Positions 6,207-13,075 of a DNA stretch of 19,645 nt are shown here, one piece after another. Each line of letters begins with the position of its first letter. Within the stretch, counting starts at the first letter, position 1. The notes below the pieces were generated by a model. That model ran no database searches and was not told the origin of the DNA. It saw only the letters and a list, made by a program, of their open reading frames with translations. The translations under genes were made by a program, and so were the position numbers. Source of the stretch: Treponema sp. (GTDB lineage Bacteria > Spirochaetota > Spirochaetia > Treponematales > Treponemataceae); contig JAEDCY010000044.1 in NCBI GenBank assembly GCA_016293915.1, forward strand, positions 1 to 19,645, written 5' to 3'.

Positions 6207-8180
6207 CTAAGAAATTCTGTAGCCCACTCCGCGAACTGTCTCAATCAGTTTCTGGTTATTTAATTTCTGACGCAAAAGCCCGATATGAACATCCAGAGTG
6301 CGGCTTTCTATTTCTTTATCATAATTCCATACAGATTCCAGAAGCTGTTCACGGGTAAGAACCTGTCCTTTATTTTCCATAAGAAGGGCGAGCAGTTCAT
6401 ATTCTTTTACTGCAAGCAGAACCTCTTTACCTGAAACAAAAGCCTTTCTGCTTTTTGTATTGATAATTACATTCTGCGCGCTTATCAGATTTTTTTCAGA
6501 ACCATCAACAAGAACTGAGTCACCAGGGTTTGGCTGGATTGCCTGAATTACGCCAAAAATGCAGTCGCCGGCTTTTTCAATTTTACGGACTAAATCCATA
6601 TAATTTAGTTCGGCTTTTACATTGCTGCCGTTTTCAATTCGCTTTCTGCTGGCCTTTTTAAGTTCACGCTTAGTCCTGTCGATTTTGTCTTCCACATCAG
6701 ACAGAAGAACTTTATCAATTTCAGAAAGACCAAGGGCGATATAAGTACAAGTCTGTTCATAAAAGATATATACCTGATTAAAATAATCAATCAGCTCCTT
6801 ACTCTGATTTTCAAGAGCAGACACCTCGGATTCTTTTTTGAACTTGCACAGTGAATGCATCATTGAACAGCATTCATCACTCAAATCTTCAAGATTCTGA
6901 ATTACAGAAATCATGTTGGCATAATTGTTCCGGTCGTTGTGATTTGCAGTTGGAAGGCGGGAACATTTTTGAAGGAACCAGGAAATTTCATGATTCATTT
7001 CATCAACATATTCTTCCTGAGCATTAACTTCTTCAATTAATCCATCCATATCATTTTTCTGATTAAGCCCCTGATTCAGATAATCCATCATCTCCATTAC
7101 GTGGCCGGCCATTTTTGTAATTTCTTTCTGAACCTGAAAAGTATACAAGTCTGTGCTGAGATGATTTTTTGGCAGGATGATTGGGATTTTATAATGAGCT
7201 TCTTTTTCTTTCTGACTTTCATGAATCACTTTTTCTGTAATGGAAGCAATCTGCTTAACAAAAGGCAGGAAAAGGATTGTGGCAGAAATATTAAAAACAG
7301 TATGAAGCATGGCAATGTGAGTTGTGATGTTTTGCGCAGGCTGACCGGGAACAATAAAATCAATCAGATTTAAAAATGGCTGGAAGAAAATCAATGCCAG
7401 GAGAGTTCCTGTAACATTAAAAGCCACATGGACAGCAGCAGTTCGTTTTGCATTCACACTTGCGCCAAAAGATGACATAACCGCATCTACAGTTGAACCG
7501 ATATTGCTTCCTAAAATCATTGCAGCCCCAAGCTCCCATGGCAGAGAACCGTTTGCAGACATTGTAAGTACAATCGCTGTTGTAGCTGATGAAGAATGAA
7601 TCAGAGCGGTAAAAACAGTTCCGATTAAAACTCCAAGCAAAAGACCCGCAAAATTTAAATCCTGAAATTTCTGTAAAAAGCTGACAGACTCAGGCTTTAA
7701 ATTCATGGAAGTTTTAAGAAGGCCCAGCGCCATGAATAAAAGCGCAAAACCCATAAAACAATCAGCAAAATTATGAATCTTAAACTTCTTAAAATATTTA
7801 AGGATAAAGCCAAAGCCAAACAAAGGAATGGCCGCTGCTTCCATACTAAAGGAAAATCCAAAAAGAGAAACAATCCAGGCCGTAACCGTAGTTCCGATAT
7901 TTGCGCCAAAAATAATTCCAATGGCCTGTGTCAGACTTATAATCTCAGCATTTACAAAACTAACCACCATTACAGTAGTTGCGCCGGAAGACTGAATTAT
8001 TGCCGTAACCGCAAGTCCAGTGAGCACAGCCGTAAATCTGTTCCCGGAAATCTTATGAAGCAGGGATTGCAGGCTGCTTCCCGCTCCCTTTTGAATACCG
8101 TTCGAAAGCATCTCCATTCCAAAAAGCAGCAGGCAGAGAGAACCTATAAATCCTAGAATCTGGCTTAATACAGTTATCAT
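6207..8180 (-). CDS. Na+/phosphate cotransporter (NptA/PhoU-like) fused to a PhoB/OmpR-type winged-helix DNA-binding domain
   Basis: This is one uninterrupted 657-aa frame with three parts. Residues about 8-310 are two Na_Pi_cotrans repeats with signature QSSG (63-66) and HSSS (195-198), each within an amphipathic re-entrant segment; GIIFGANIGTTVTAW and AMILGSNIGSTVDAV follow. Residues about 345-550 are a helical PhoU-like cytoplasmic domain. Residues about 566-657 are a complete OmpR/PhoB effector domain: first strands VIINTKSRKAFVSGKEVLLA, then EYELLALLMENKGQVLTREQ, LLESVWNYD, the recognition helix ESRTLDVHIGLLRQKL, and the wing ETVRGVGYRIS. There is no receiver domain. NptA imports phosphate with sodium, and PhoB-type domains bind 11-bp direct repeats. 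The fusion should tether a transcription factor to a phosphate carrier. The domains are clear; DNA binding and sensing are inferred. Confidence 0.93.
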   Translation of the reverse strand: MITVLSQILGFIGSLCLLLFGMEMLSNGIQKGAGSSLQSLLHKISGNRFTAVLTGLAVTAIIQSSGATTVMVVSFVNAEIISLTQAIGIIFGANIGTTVTAWIVSLFGFSFSMEAAAIPLFGFGFILKYFKKFKIHNFADCFMGFALLFMALGLLKTSMNLKPESVSFLQKFQDLNFAGLLLGVLIGTVFTALIHSSSATTAIVLTMSANGSLPWELGAAMILGSNIGSTVDAVMSSFGASVNAKRTAAVHVAFNVTGTLLALIFFQPFLNLIDFIVPGQPAQNITTHIAMLHTVFNISATILFLPFVKQIASITEKVIHESQKEKEAHYKIPIILPKNHLSTDLYTFQVQKEITKMAGHVMEMMDYLNQGLNQKNDMDGLIEEVNAQEEYVDEMNHEISWFLQKCSRLPTANHNDRNNYANMISVIQNLEDLSDECCSMMHSLCKFKKESEVSALENQSKELIDYFNQVYIFYEQTCTYIALGLSEIDKVLLSDVEDKIDRTKRELKKASRKRIENGSNVKAELNYMDLVRKIEKAGDCIFGVIQAIQPNPGDSVLVDGSEKNLISAQNVIINTKSRKAFVSGKEVLLAVKEYELLALLMENKGQVLTREQLLESVWNYDKEIESRTLDVHIGLLRQKLNNQKLIETVRGVGYRIS

Positions 8181-8186
8181 GCTTTT

Positions 8187-8192
8187 ACTATA
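8187..8192 (-). promoter_or_regulatory. Proximal -10-like element of the carrier-regulator gene
   Basis: TATAGT on the minus strand ends six bases before the ATG at 8180, giving the leaderless spacing seen at other genes here. A second candidate promoter lies further upstream. Confidence 0.35.
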
Positions 8193-8209
8193 ACCGTAAG
8201 AAATTAAAA

Positions 8210-8241
8210 ATTATAGTTACTTTGTGTAAATTGTATGTAAA
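8210..8241 (-). promoter_or_regulatory. PHO-box-like direct repeats upstream of a TATAAT
   Basis: On the minus strand TTTACA-N5-TTTACA (8236-8241 and 8225-8230) is followed nine bases later by TATAAT (8210-8215). On the plus strand the same repeat reads TGTAAATT twice, 11 bp apart. Bacillus PhoP boxes are TTAACA-like hexamers at 11-bp spacing, and E. coli Pho boxes also use an 11-bp register replacing the -35. This is therefore a fitting site for the winged-helix domain encoded by the gene itself. Confidence 0.55.
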
Positions 8242-8249
8242 TTCTGGAA

Positions 8250-8278
8250 GTGACAGTTATTCTAATTTTTACTATAAT
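8250..8278 (+). promoter_or_regulatory. Consensus-like promoter of the flavin-oxidase-family gene
   Basis: GTGACA (8250-8255), a 17-bp spacer and TATAAT (8273-8278) form a near-consensus promoter. The -10 ends 7 nt before the ATG at 8286, so the transcript should begin at or next to the start codon. Confidence 0.65.
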
Positions 8279-8285
8279 CATCTTT

Positions 8286-8762
8286 ATGTTCAGACCAATG
8301 AGAAGATTTAAGCAACAGATTTCAGATACTGAATGCAAAGAGATTTTGAAAAATGAAAAACGCGGAGTTCTTTCTCTGCTCGGCGATGACGGTTACCCTT
8401 ACGGACTTCCCCTCTCCCACTTCTACAGCGAAGAAGACAATAAGATTTATTTTCACAGCGCAAAGGAAGGCCACAAAATTGATGCCATCAAAAACTACGA
8501 CAAGGCAAGCTTCTGCGTTTACGATTCAGGCTACCGCAATGAAGGTGAATGGGCTCTGAACATCAACTGTGTAATCGTCTTTGGGAAAATCCGCCTGGTG
8601 ACCAACGAGGAGCTGGCCCGCAGAATCTGTACAAAGCTTGTTCAGAAATTCACAGACGACCGGGAATATCTAGAAAAGGAACTTAAAAACGCCCTGCCCC
8701 GCGTTCAGTGCCTTGAGCTTGAAATTGAACATATGACGGGAAAACTTGTCAACGAATCATAA
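8286..8762 (+). CDS. Pyridoxamine 5'-phosphate oxidase family (NimA-like) protein
   Basis: This 158-aa split-barrel protein has the features ECKEILKNEKRGVLSLLGDD then GYPYGLPLSHFY, IYFHSAKEGHKIDAI, and KASFCVYDSGY. These are typical of the NimA-like branch of the PNPOx fold, which binds FMN or F420 and reduces small substrates. I place the start at the ATG at 8286. The in-frame GTG at 8250 coincides with the -35 box, and the extra codons would encode a stray hydrophobic stretch. The stop lies 11 nt before the next gene, whose Shine-Dalgarno site overlaps it, so the two form an operon. Possible roles are nitro-compound reduction or flavin handling; the substrate is unknown. Confidence 0.85.
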   Translation: MFRPMRRFKQQISDTECKEILKNEKRGVLSLLGDDGYPYGLPLSHFYSEEDNKIYFHSAKEGHKIDAIKNYDKASFCVYDSGYRNEGEWALNINCVIVFGKIRLVTNEELARRICTKLVQKFTDDREYLEKELKNALPRVQCLELEIEHMTGKLVNES

Positions 8763-8773
8763 GGAGCATATAA

Positions 8774-9124
8774 ATGAAAGTAGCAGTAACTTACGAAAAA
8801 GAAACTGGAAACGTTTTCCAGCATTTTGGAAAAACTCAGTATTTTAAGATTTATCAGATTGAAGATGGAAAAATCCTTTCCTCAGAAGTAATTGATAACG
8901 GCGGAAACGGACATCATGCCATTCCACCATACTTAAAGAGCCTTGGAGTAGAAACTCTGATTCTTGGAAACCGCGGACAGGGTGCCATCGAAGCCATTAC
9001 TGCCAGCGGCTTAAAAGAAATGCCAGGAATCACAGGAAGTGCCGACGAAGCCGCAGAACTTTTTGCAAAAGGCCAGCTCAAGCCAAACTTTGAGGCTAAG
9101 TGCAATCACCACGGGAATGTGTAA
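8774..9124 (+). CDS. NifB/NifX-type dinitrogenase iron-molybdenum cofactor-binding family protein
   Basis: This 116-aa single-domain protein has the pattern MKVAVTYEKETGNVFQHFGK then TQYFKIYQIEDGKI, followed by HAIPPYLKSLGVETLILGNR and GQGAIEAI. The HFG near residue 17, the GVETLI strand and the GQGA loop are features of Pfam NifX/NifB C-terminal-like proteins. A Cys/His-rich tail (KCNHHGN) adds a possible metal site. In non-diazotrophs these proteins are metal- or cluster-binding carriers of unclear use. The Shine-Dalgarno sequence AAGGAG overlaps the stop of the upstream gene, so expression is coupled. No nif genes are present. Confidence 0.85.
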   Translation: MKVAVTYEKETGNVFQHFGKTQYFKIYQIEDGKILSSEVIDNGGNGHHAIPPYLKSLGVETLILGNRGQGAIEAITASGLKEMPGITGSADEAAELFAKGQLKPNFEAKCNHHGNV

Positions 9125-9230
9125 AACCAAACTCTTAGCTCTGAATAGAATTTTAAATAATGCAAAAATTCCCACATTAGAAATAACGAGGATTAATAAA
9201 GTTAATACTTATCAACCATTATTTTTCATT

Positions 9231-9634
9231 TCGTACTTTGGTAGCTATTTGAATCTTAATTTTGTACATCCGTCCTTCATTTTTGGACTAAAAAACATGC
9301 ATTTCTGGTAGTTATATTGCGTACTTTGGTAGTCATATCTTTTGCGTACCTTAGTAGTTATATAATGAAGAATTCAATAAAAATTCGTACCTTGGTAGTT
9401 ATATCAGTCCAATTTCATTGATTTATGCGTACTTTGGTAGCTATATTCTCGCAAAAAGAAAGGACAGAATGTGCGTACTTTAGTAGTTGTATACTTTTTT
9501 TGACATTTTTGGAAAACTAAAACATTGGAAAAATCAAAGTTCTGATAAAAATTGAATGCGTACCTTGGTAGTCATTAACTTTTTGATAAGCGTACTTTAG
9601 TAGTCATATAGATTGCGTACTTTGGTAGTTATTT
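9231..9634 (+). repeat. Iteron cluster A (nine full iterons and one partial, direct orientation)
   Basis: The 20-bp iteron consensus is GCGTACTTTGGTAGTTATAT, with C/T and A/G variants in the middle. Copies start at 9231, 9319, 9344, 9385, 9427, 9473, 9558, 9590 and 9615, with a partial copy at about 9302. Start-to-start distances are 88, 25, 41, 42, 46, 85, 32 and 25. The last copy covers the 3' end of rep. The stretch from 9125 to 9230 holds nothing I can identify. Such arrays bind Rep_3 initiators and set copy number. Confidence 0.93.
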
Positions 9635-10621
9635 GAGGCCTTGTTTTTTTAAGACTTCAACAGCCTCTGCTTCGTATGCAATCTGGAAAGAATCTCCAAA
9701 TGGCAGCTCAGCCTGCTGCTTTACAAGCTTAAGAGCTTCTGCAAATTCTTCTGGGTATCGGCTCTTAAAATATTCAAGTTCTGCCTGTTCTTCATTGATT
9801 TCTTTTATCTCATCAATTTGAGCTTTATCAGTTTCTTTTGTGATTAGAACTGAAGCTGCCTTCTCAGAACAATTAAATCTGAATCCGACAACATTCTTAC
9901 CTTCTTTAATTTTTTCAAAAGAGACAGTCAGATTTGTTTTTTCATTAACTTCATCCAAAGGATTTTTTACAACCTTAGTGATGAAGTTTGTCATTCTTCC
10001 TGAATACTCGTTTGCACCAAGCTGAAACGTCTTTCTCAATTCTTCAACAGTATATTCAAAATACCAGCAACCTTTTTTATTACCTTCTTTACCTTTTTTG
10101 CCAATCCAGGATAATGCAATTTCATAATAACGCATCGCATAAAAGCTCTGTAAGCGACCAAGCTCAATCAACTGTAATGTTGTAAAACCATGTTTGTATT
10201 CAACTAAAGCTTGTCCCAAGTGATGGTTAATTTCAATGTTTATTTTGTGATCAACATCAGAAAAAACAGCATGAGTAACCCAGCTGAATGTTTCAAATTT
10301 TTTACCTGTATCAATTGCAATATAAGATTTTTGAAGTTCAACAAGAGCGGATTTTATCAAATCCTTTTGTTTAGCACCAATACGTGATTTACCTAAGGCT
10401 TTTACGAAGTCAGATGTTTTAAAAGTTGTTTCATAGGTTTCAATATTGAGATTAGACCACTTCATAATTTTGAGATCTGCAATTACATATGCTAATAATT
10501 GTTTTGCTAATGGAGAACATTTATAAAGACCTTGAGAAATTTGATTAGGCTGTAAAAGTTCACTGTTTAACTTTTTAGAGTATTCAAGAGTGCCCTGATC
10601 TGAAATAATTATCTCATCCAT
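9629..10621 (-). CDS. Plasmid replication initiator, Rep_3 (RepB/RepE/pi) family
   Basis: This 330-aa initiator begins with a short acidic arm, then QPNQISQGLYKCSPLAKQLL and AYVIADLKI (first winged-helix half). Next come TTFKTSDFVKALGKSRIGAK, FETFSWVTHAVFSDVDHKIN and the strongly typical LGRLQSFYAMRYYEIALSWI. The second winged helix, which in this family holds the main iteron contacts, runs on through YFEYTVEELRKTFQLGANEY and KVVKNPLDEVNEKTNLTV. A glutamate-rich C-terminal tail follows. Iterons flank it on both sides. A weak AAGG lies 7 nt before the ATG, and an inverted repeat at 10637-10659 is a candidate autorepression site. Rep_3 proteins open the origin as monomers and repress rep as dimers. 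Confidence 0.93.
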   Translation of the reverse strand: MDEIIISDQGTLEYSKKLNSELLQPNQISQGLYKCSPLAKQLLAYVIADLKIMKWSNLNIETYETTFKTSDFVKALGKSRIGAKQKDLIKSALVELQKSYIAIDTGKKFETFSWVTHAVFSDVDHKINIEINHHLGQALVEYKHGFTTLQLIELGRLQSFYAMRYYEIALSWIGKKGKEGNKKGCWYFEYTVEELRKTFQLGANEYSGRMTNFITKVVKNPLDEVNEKTNLTVSFEKIKEGKNVVGFRFNCSEKAASVLITKETDKAQIDEIKEINEEQAELEYFKSRYPEEFAEALKLVKQQAELPFGDSFQIAYEAEAVEVLKKQGLK

Positions 10622-10636
10622 TCGAAAGCCTTATTT

Positions 10637-10659
10637 ATATATTAGTTATATTAATATAT
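10637..10659. promoter_or_regulatory. Inverted repeat upstream of rep, candidate Rep operator
   Basis: ATATATTA (10637-10644), a 7-nt spacer GTTATAT and TAATATAT (10652-10659) form a perfect 8-bp-armed palindrome ending 16 bp before the rep ATG. The middle, TTAGTTATAT, repeats the tail of the iteron (GTAGTTATAT). Rep_3 operators often share half an iteron, so this suits dimeric Rep repression. Confidence 0.5.
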
Positions 10660-10701
10660 TGGAAGAGCGTAATTCGTTATAAAATAAAGATTTACAAGAC
10701 A

Positions 10702-10786
10702 ATAAAGCTACTAAAGTACGTAATCAGAACTACTAAAGTACGTTTTATAACTACCAATATACGCGGATATAACTACCTGCCTACGT
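10702..10786 (-). repeat. Iteron cluster B (four tandem, inverted relative to cluster A)
   Basis: Four iteron-like 20-mers read on the minus strand occupy 10702-10721, 10724-10743, 10745-10764 and 10767-10786. Their register of 21-22 bp is about two helical turns. The first two end AAAGTACGT, the third AATATACGC and the fourth TGCCTACGT, so the copies are progressively degenerate. A further imperfect piece lies at about 10813-10830 in the opposite orientation. Confidence 0.85.
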
Positions 10787-10860
10787 ATTCATTTATTCCG
10801 CTACTTATATCTTATACCTGGTAGTTATAAAAATCAACTACTTTCTTAAATGACAAGTAG

Positions 10861-11319
10861 TTATTTTGTAATACCGCCTTTTGAAAGCTTGATATTATTT
10901 TTCTTTACTTCACTCATCAGGTATTCAACAGCAGTTTCGATTCCCTGAGTCATTGAGAGGTCATGTTCCAGGAAGAACATTTTCCATTCTTTTTTTGTTG
11001 TCTCACGGATGCTGATATTCATCAGGATCTTTTTGATTTCCTCAACTTTTGGAGCTTCTTCAGGTTCTGCTTCAATAACTGTTTCTACTGGATTAGCTGC
11101 GTAATCTGCAGGTTTTACTTCTGCCTGTACTGGAGCAGAAACGGGTTCTGGTGTGGCAGTAGTTATAGGTGTCTGTCTTTTTTCAACAGGAGCTTCTTCT
11201 TTTGCGATGTTCTGAAGAATAGCTATAGAATTGCTCTGTTCAGCTTCTTCTTTTTTTGCCTTAGCAAGAATAGCCATTACAGGATTGTCATCATTGTATT
11301 TTGAAAAATCTTTAGCCAT
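10861..11319 (-). CDS. Small ribbon-helix-helix-type partition protein (ParB-like centromere-binding factor)
   Basis: This 152-aa protein overlaps the 3' end of parA by 8 bp and has its own AAGGAG site. The N-terminal half is low in order (MAKDFSKYNDDNPVMAILAK, then stretches rich in A, E, P, T and V). The C-terminal part (about 97-145), ILMNISIRETTKKEWKMFFL then MTQGIETAVEYLMSEVKK, fits a strand-helix-helix DNA-binding unit. Plasmids with a lone ParA ATPase commonly pair it with such a small RHH factor, which binds the centromere and stimulates ParA through its N-terminal arm. That is the likely job here, with the phased repeats at 12583-12699 as a candidate target. Position and fold support it; I do not recognise a named homologue. 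Confidence 0.72.
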   Translation of the reverse strand: MAKDFSKYNDDNPVMAILAKAKKEEAEQSNSIAILQNIAKEEAPVEKRQTPITTATPEPVSAPVQAEVKPADYAANPVETVIEAEPEEAPKVEEIKKILMNISIRETTKKEWKMFFLEHDLSMTQGIETAVEYLMSEVKKNNIKLSKGGITK

Positions 11320-12058
11320 TGATTAACTCCTTTATGAAATTTGCATAGTCGATTGCTGCATTTGATTTTGGATTGTAATCAAAAATATTCTGACGTGCGA
11401 GCTGAGATTCCTGAACAGCAATTGCATCCCTAATCTTTGTTTCAAAAACTTTGGTATTAAACATTTCTGCAAACTTAAGAAACTGCTCATTCATATGTTG
11501 TGCAAGACCAGCGCGGCCTTTATAGCGGACAAGTAAAACGCCTGCAATTTCAAGATTCTCATTAACATCTCTGATTCCCTGTATTGTTTCTGCAAGAGCT
11601 TCGGCTCCCTGCATGGAAAATGAATCAGCCTGTACAGGAATAACTACAGATGTACTTGCTACAAGTGCATTGATTGTAAGTGGTGAAAGAGCAGGAGGAG
11701 TATCAATAATTACATAATCATAAACATTTGAAACTTCCTTTAGAACCTTAGAAAGTTTATATACCTGATCAATTGCATTCATTTCCTGCATGATATTATT
11801 CAGTCCTTTATCTGCCTGAATAAAGTCTCCGGAAGGCGTAGACTGAATAGCATCCTTGAGACTGATCTCATTTTTGAAAACCATCTTGATAGACGGATTT
11901 GAAGGATCTACCCTGTAACAGTAAGAGAGATTGCACTGTGGATCCAGGTCTATTGCAAGCGTCTTTTTTCCCAATAGTGACAGGCCTGAAAACAGTGCGC
12001 TGGCCGTTGTTGTTTTTCCTACGCCGCCTTTCTGATTTGTGACAGTGATGATTTTCAT
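11312..12058 (-). CDS. parA: ParA family plasmid partition ATPase
   Basis: This 248-aa Walker-type partition ATPase starts MKIITVTNQKGGVGKTTTAS. The deviant Walker A motif KGGVGKTT (residues 9-16) has the signature first lysine of the ParA/MinD family. LAIDLDPQCNLS is the A' motif and YDYVIIDTPPALSPLTINAL is Walker B with switch residues. There is no N-terminal helix-turn-helix, so it is a small (type Ib-like) or Soj-like ParA. It moves plasmid copies over the nucleoid using a centromere-bound partner. AAGGGGA precedes the ATG, and a 16-bp palindrome lies just upstream. The RHH protein gene follows with an 8-bp overlap. Confidence 0.95.
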   Translation of the reverse strand: MKIITVTNQKGGVGKTTTASALFSGLSLLGKKTLAIDLDPQCNLSYCYRVDPSNPSIKMVFKNEISLKDAIQSTPSGDFIQADKGLNNIMQEMNAIDQVYKLSKVLKEVSNVYDYVIIDTPPALSPLTINALVASTSVVIPVQADSFSMQGAEALAETIQGIRDVNENLEIAGVLLVRYKGRAGLAQHMNEQFLKFAEMFNTKVFETKIRDAIAVQESQLARQNIFDYNPKSNAAIDYANFIKELING

Positions 12059-12060
12059 AA

Positions 12061-12260
12061 AAATTCCCCTTCTTTAATTAAAGAAATAAATAATTAAATA
12101 TATGTATAATATATCTTGAAATAAAGAAAATGTAAAGAAAAATAAAAGAAAATATGTAATATAAAATAAAGAAATAAAGAACAAAAGATATAAAGATATA
12201 AATATATAAAGAAAGATTATATAAAATATAAATAAGAAATAAAGAAAAAATAAAGAAGGT
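12061..12260. other. AT-rich, C-depleted tract, probable origin unwinding element
   Basis: From about 12086 to 12258 the plus strand is nearly all A, T and G, with only two C. It is built from repeated AAATAAAGAA-like words. It contains no gene. A long AT-rich tract beside iterons is the usual DNA-unwinding element of a theta origin, and the same sequence must also hold the parA promoter. Confidence 0.55.
12070..12085. promoter_or_regulatory. 16-bp perfect palindrome upstream of parA, candidate par operator
   Basis: TTCTTTAATTAAAGAA is its own reverse complement and lies 12-27 bp before the parA ATG, next to the Shine-Dalgarno site. Partition operons are usually autorepressed by their RHH factor. 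The surroundings are A-rich, so chance is a real alternative. Confidence 0.35.
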
Positions 12261-12334
12261 TAAAACAGGCCCTAGGATTCGCGTAGACGCGTCAAATTTG
12301 GAAAATTGAGTAATTTGTCGACCGGGGTGTTTTG

Positions 12335-12356
12335 AGGCCGTTTTAGGGCCTTTTTT
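12335..12356 (+). terminator. Rho-independent-type terminator in the origin region
   Basis: AGGCC (12335-12339), a 7-nt loop and GGCCT (12347-12351) are followed by TTTTTT. No protein gene reads into it from the left, so it would end a short plus-strand RNA starting in or near the AT-rich tract. AGGCCCT at 12267-12273 can also pair with AGGGCCT at 12345-12351, giving a competing longer fold. Confidence 0.5.
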
Positions 12357-12397
12357 AAAGATTTATAAATGTCATTTTTTTCATTTTTTTTTGGAGG

Positions 12398-12473
12398 ATA
12401 TGACTACCAAAGTACGCTTGAAAACGAGTGGAAATCAGAATTATCAAGAGTCGATATAACTACCAAGGTACGC
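12398..12473 (-). repeat. Iteron cluster C, first two copies
   Basis: Iterons on the minus strand lie at 12398-12417 and 12454-12473, 56 bp apart, each ending AAGTACGC or AGGTACGC on the plus strand. They sit downstream of the terminator-like hairpin. Confidence 0.85.
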
Positions 12474-12582
12474 ATTAGAAAATGGGTTATGTTGGTCCAT
12501 TTTTATGCTCAAAATTAAATTGGAAATAGCGAAAGGGAGATCAAAGTTTTTTTAGATAACAGAAGTGTCTTAATATTTGTTT

Positions 12583-12699
12583 TATGAACGACATAGGTAC
12601 AAGAAAAAAGAGTCTATGAACGTCGTATATACAATAAAATAAAGGCGATAAAAGACACAGGTACAAAAACTATTTATTCTGTGAACGACAGATTTACAA
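12583..12699 (+). repeat. Four direct repeats at 32-33 bp spacing, candidate partition centromere
   Basis: Twenty-base units start at 12583 (TATGAACGACATAGGTACAA), 12615 (TATGAACGTCGTATATACAA), 12647 (a weaker copy ending GACACAGGTACAA) and 12680 (TGTGAACGACAGATTTACAA). Starts are 32, 32 and 33 bp apart, about three helical turns. The sequence differs from the Rep iterons except for a shared GGTAC. The regular spacing upstream of parA fits a parS-type site for the RHH protein. Confidence 0.75.
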
Positions 12700-12710
12700 A
12701 ACTAAAAAAT

Positions 12711-12730
12711 ATATAACTACCAAGGTACGC
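12711..12730 (-). repeat. Iteron cluster C, third copy
   Basis: ATATAACTACCAAGGTACGC is an exact consensus iteron on the minus strand. It lies where the -35 of the macro-domain remnant's promoter would be, so Rep could occlude that promoter. Confidence 0.9.
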
Positions 12731-12740
12731 AGATTGATAT

Positions 12741-12746
12741 TATAAT
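12741..12746 (+). promoter_or_regulatory. -10 element of the macro-domain remnant
   Basis: TATAAT ends six bases before the ATG at 12753, the same leaderless spacing found elsewhere on this plasmid. Confidence 0.45.
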
Positions 12747-12752
12747 ATAACC

Positions 12753-13014
12753 ATGTCTTTTAAGATTGAGCGCAACGACATTACAAAAGTTCACGCAGAT
12801 GCAATCGTTAATACTGCTGGATGCGATGGGTGGTGCTATTCATCATATCGGAAATGTTAATAAATATGCTCGCGAGGAAGACCGTCCTAAAAAGACAATC
12901 TTTGTGATTACAACAGACGGTCAGGAAAATGCCAGCTCGGAATATTCTTATGAGAAAATTCAGAAGCTTGTAAAACGTCAGACAGAAAATGAAAGCAAAC
13001 TGGAGTGCAGATAG
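12753..13014 (+). pseudogene. Chimeric remnant: macro-domain N-terminus joined to a vWA-domain fragment
   Basis: The ATG at 12753 opens MSFKIERNDITKVHADAIVN followed by TA, the N-terminus of a macro (ADP-ribose-binding) domain. At about 12813-12825 the homology switches to another frame. That frame reads LLDAMGGAIHHIGNVNKYAR, then DRPKKTIFVITTDGQENASS and EYSYEKIQKLVKRQ, the middle of a small von Willebrand factor A protein. The break falls on ACTGCTGGATG, where both parents could share CTGCTG, so a microhomology deletion is likely. The vWA part lacks its N-terminal DxSxS metal site and is cut short at its C-terminus (NESKLECR, TAG). Macro, vWA and ADP-ribosylglycohydrolase genes would make a coherent ADP-ribose neighbourhood; only the hydrolase survives. 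Confidence 0.75.
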
Positions 13015-13075
13015 CACAGAGCACTATAATAAAACTAACGAACGATAGTAAGTTTATAAAAAGGAGACTAGCAAA

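Noticed and set aside
8250..8285. A GTG start that would lengthen the oxidase-family protein by 12 residues
   Set aside because: GTGACA there fits a -35 box with a 17-bp spacer to TATAAT, and the added residues are hydrophobic and atypical. The ATG at 8286 is preferred.
9231..9634. Possible CRISPR array
   Set aside because: Spacing between repeats varies from 25 to 88 bp and the units are iterons next to a Rep_3 gene. No CRISPR array was found anywhere in the window.
9200..12752. DnaA boxes (TTATNCACA)
   Set aside because: I found no convincing match near the iterons or the AT-rich tract.
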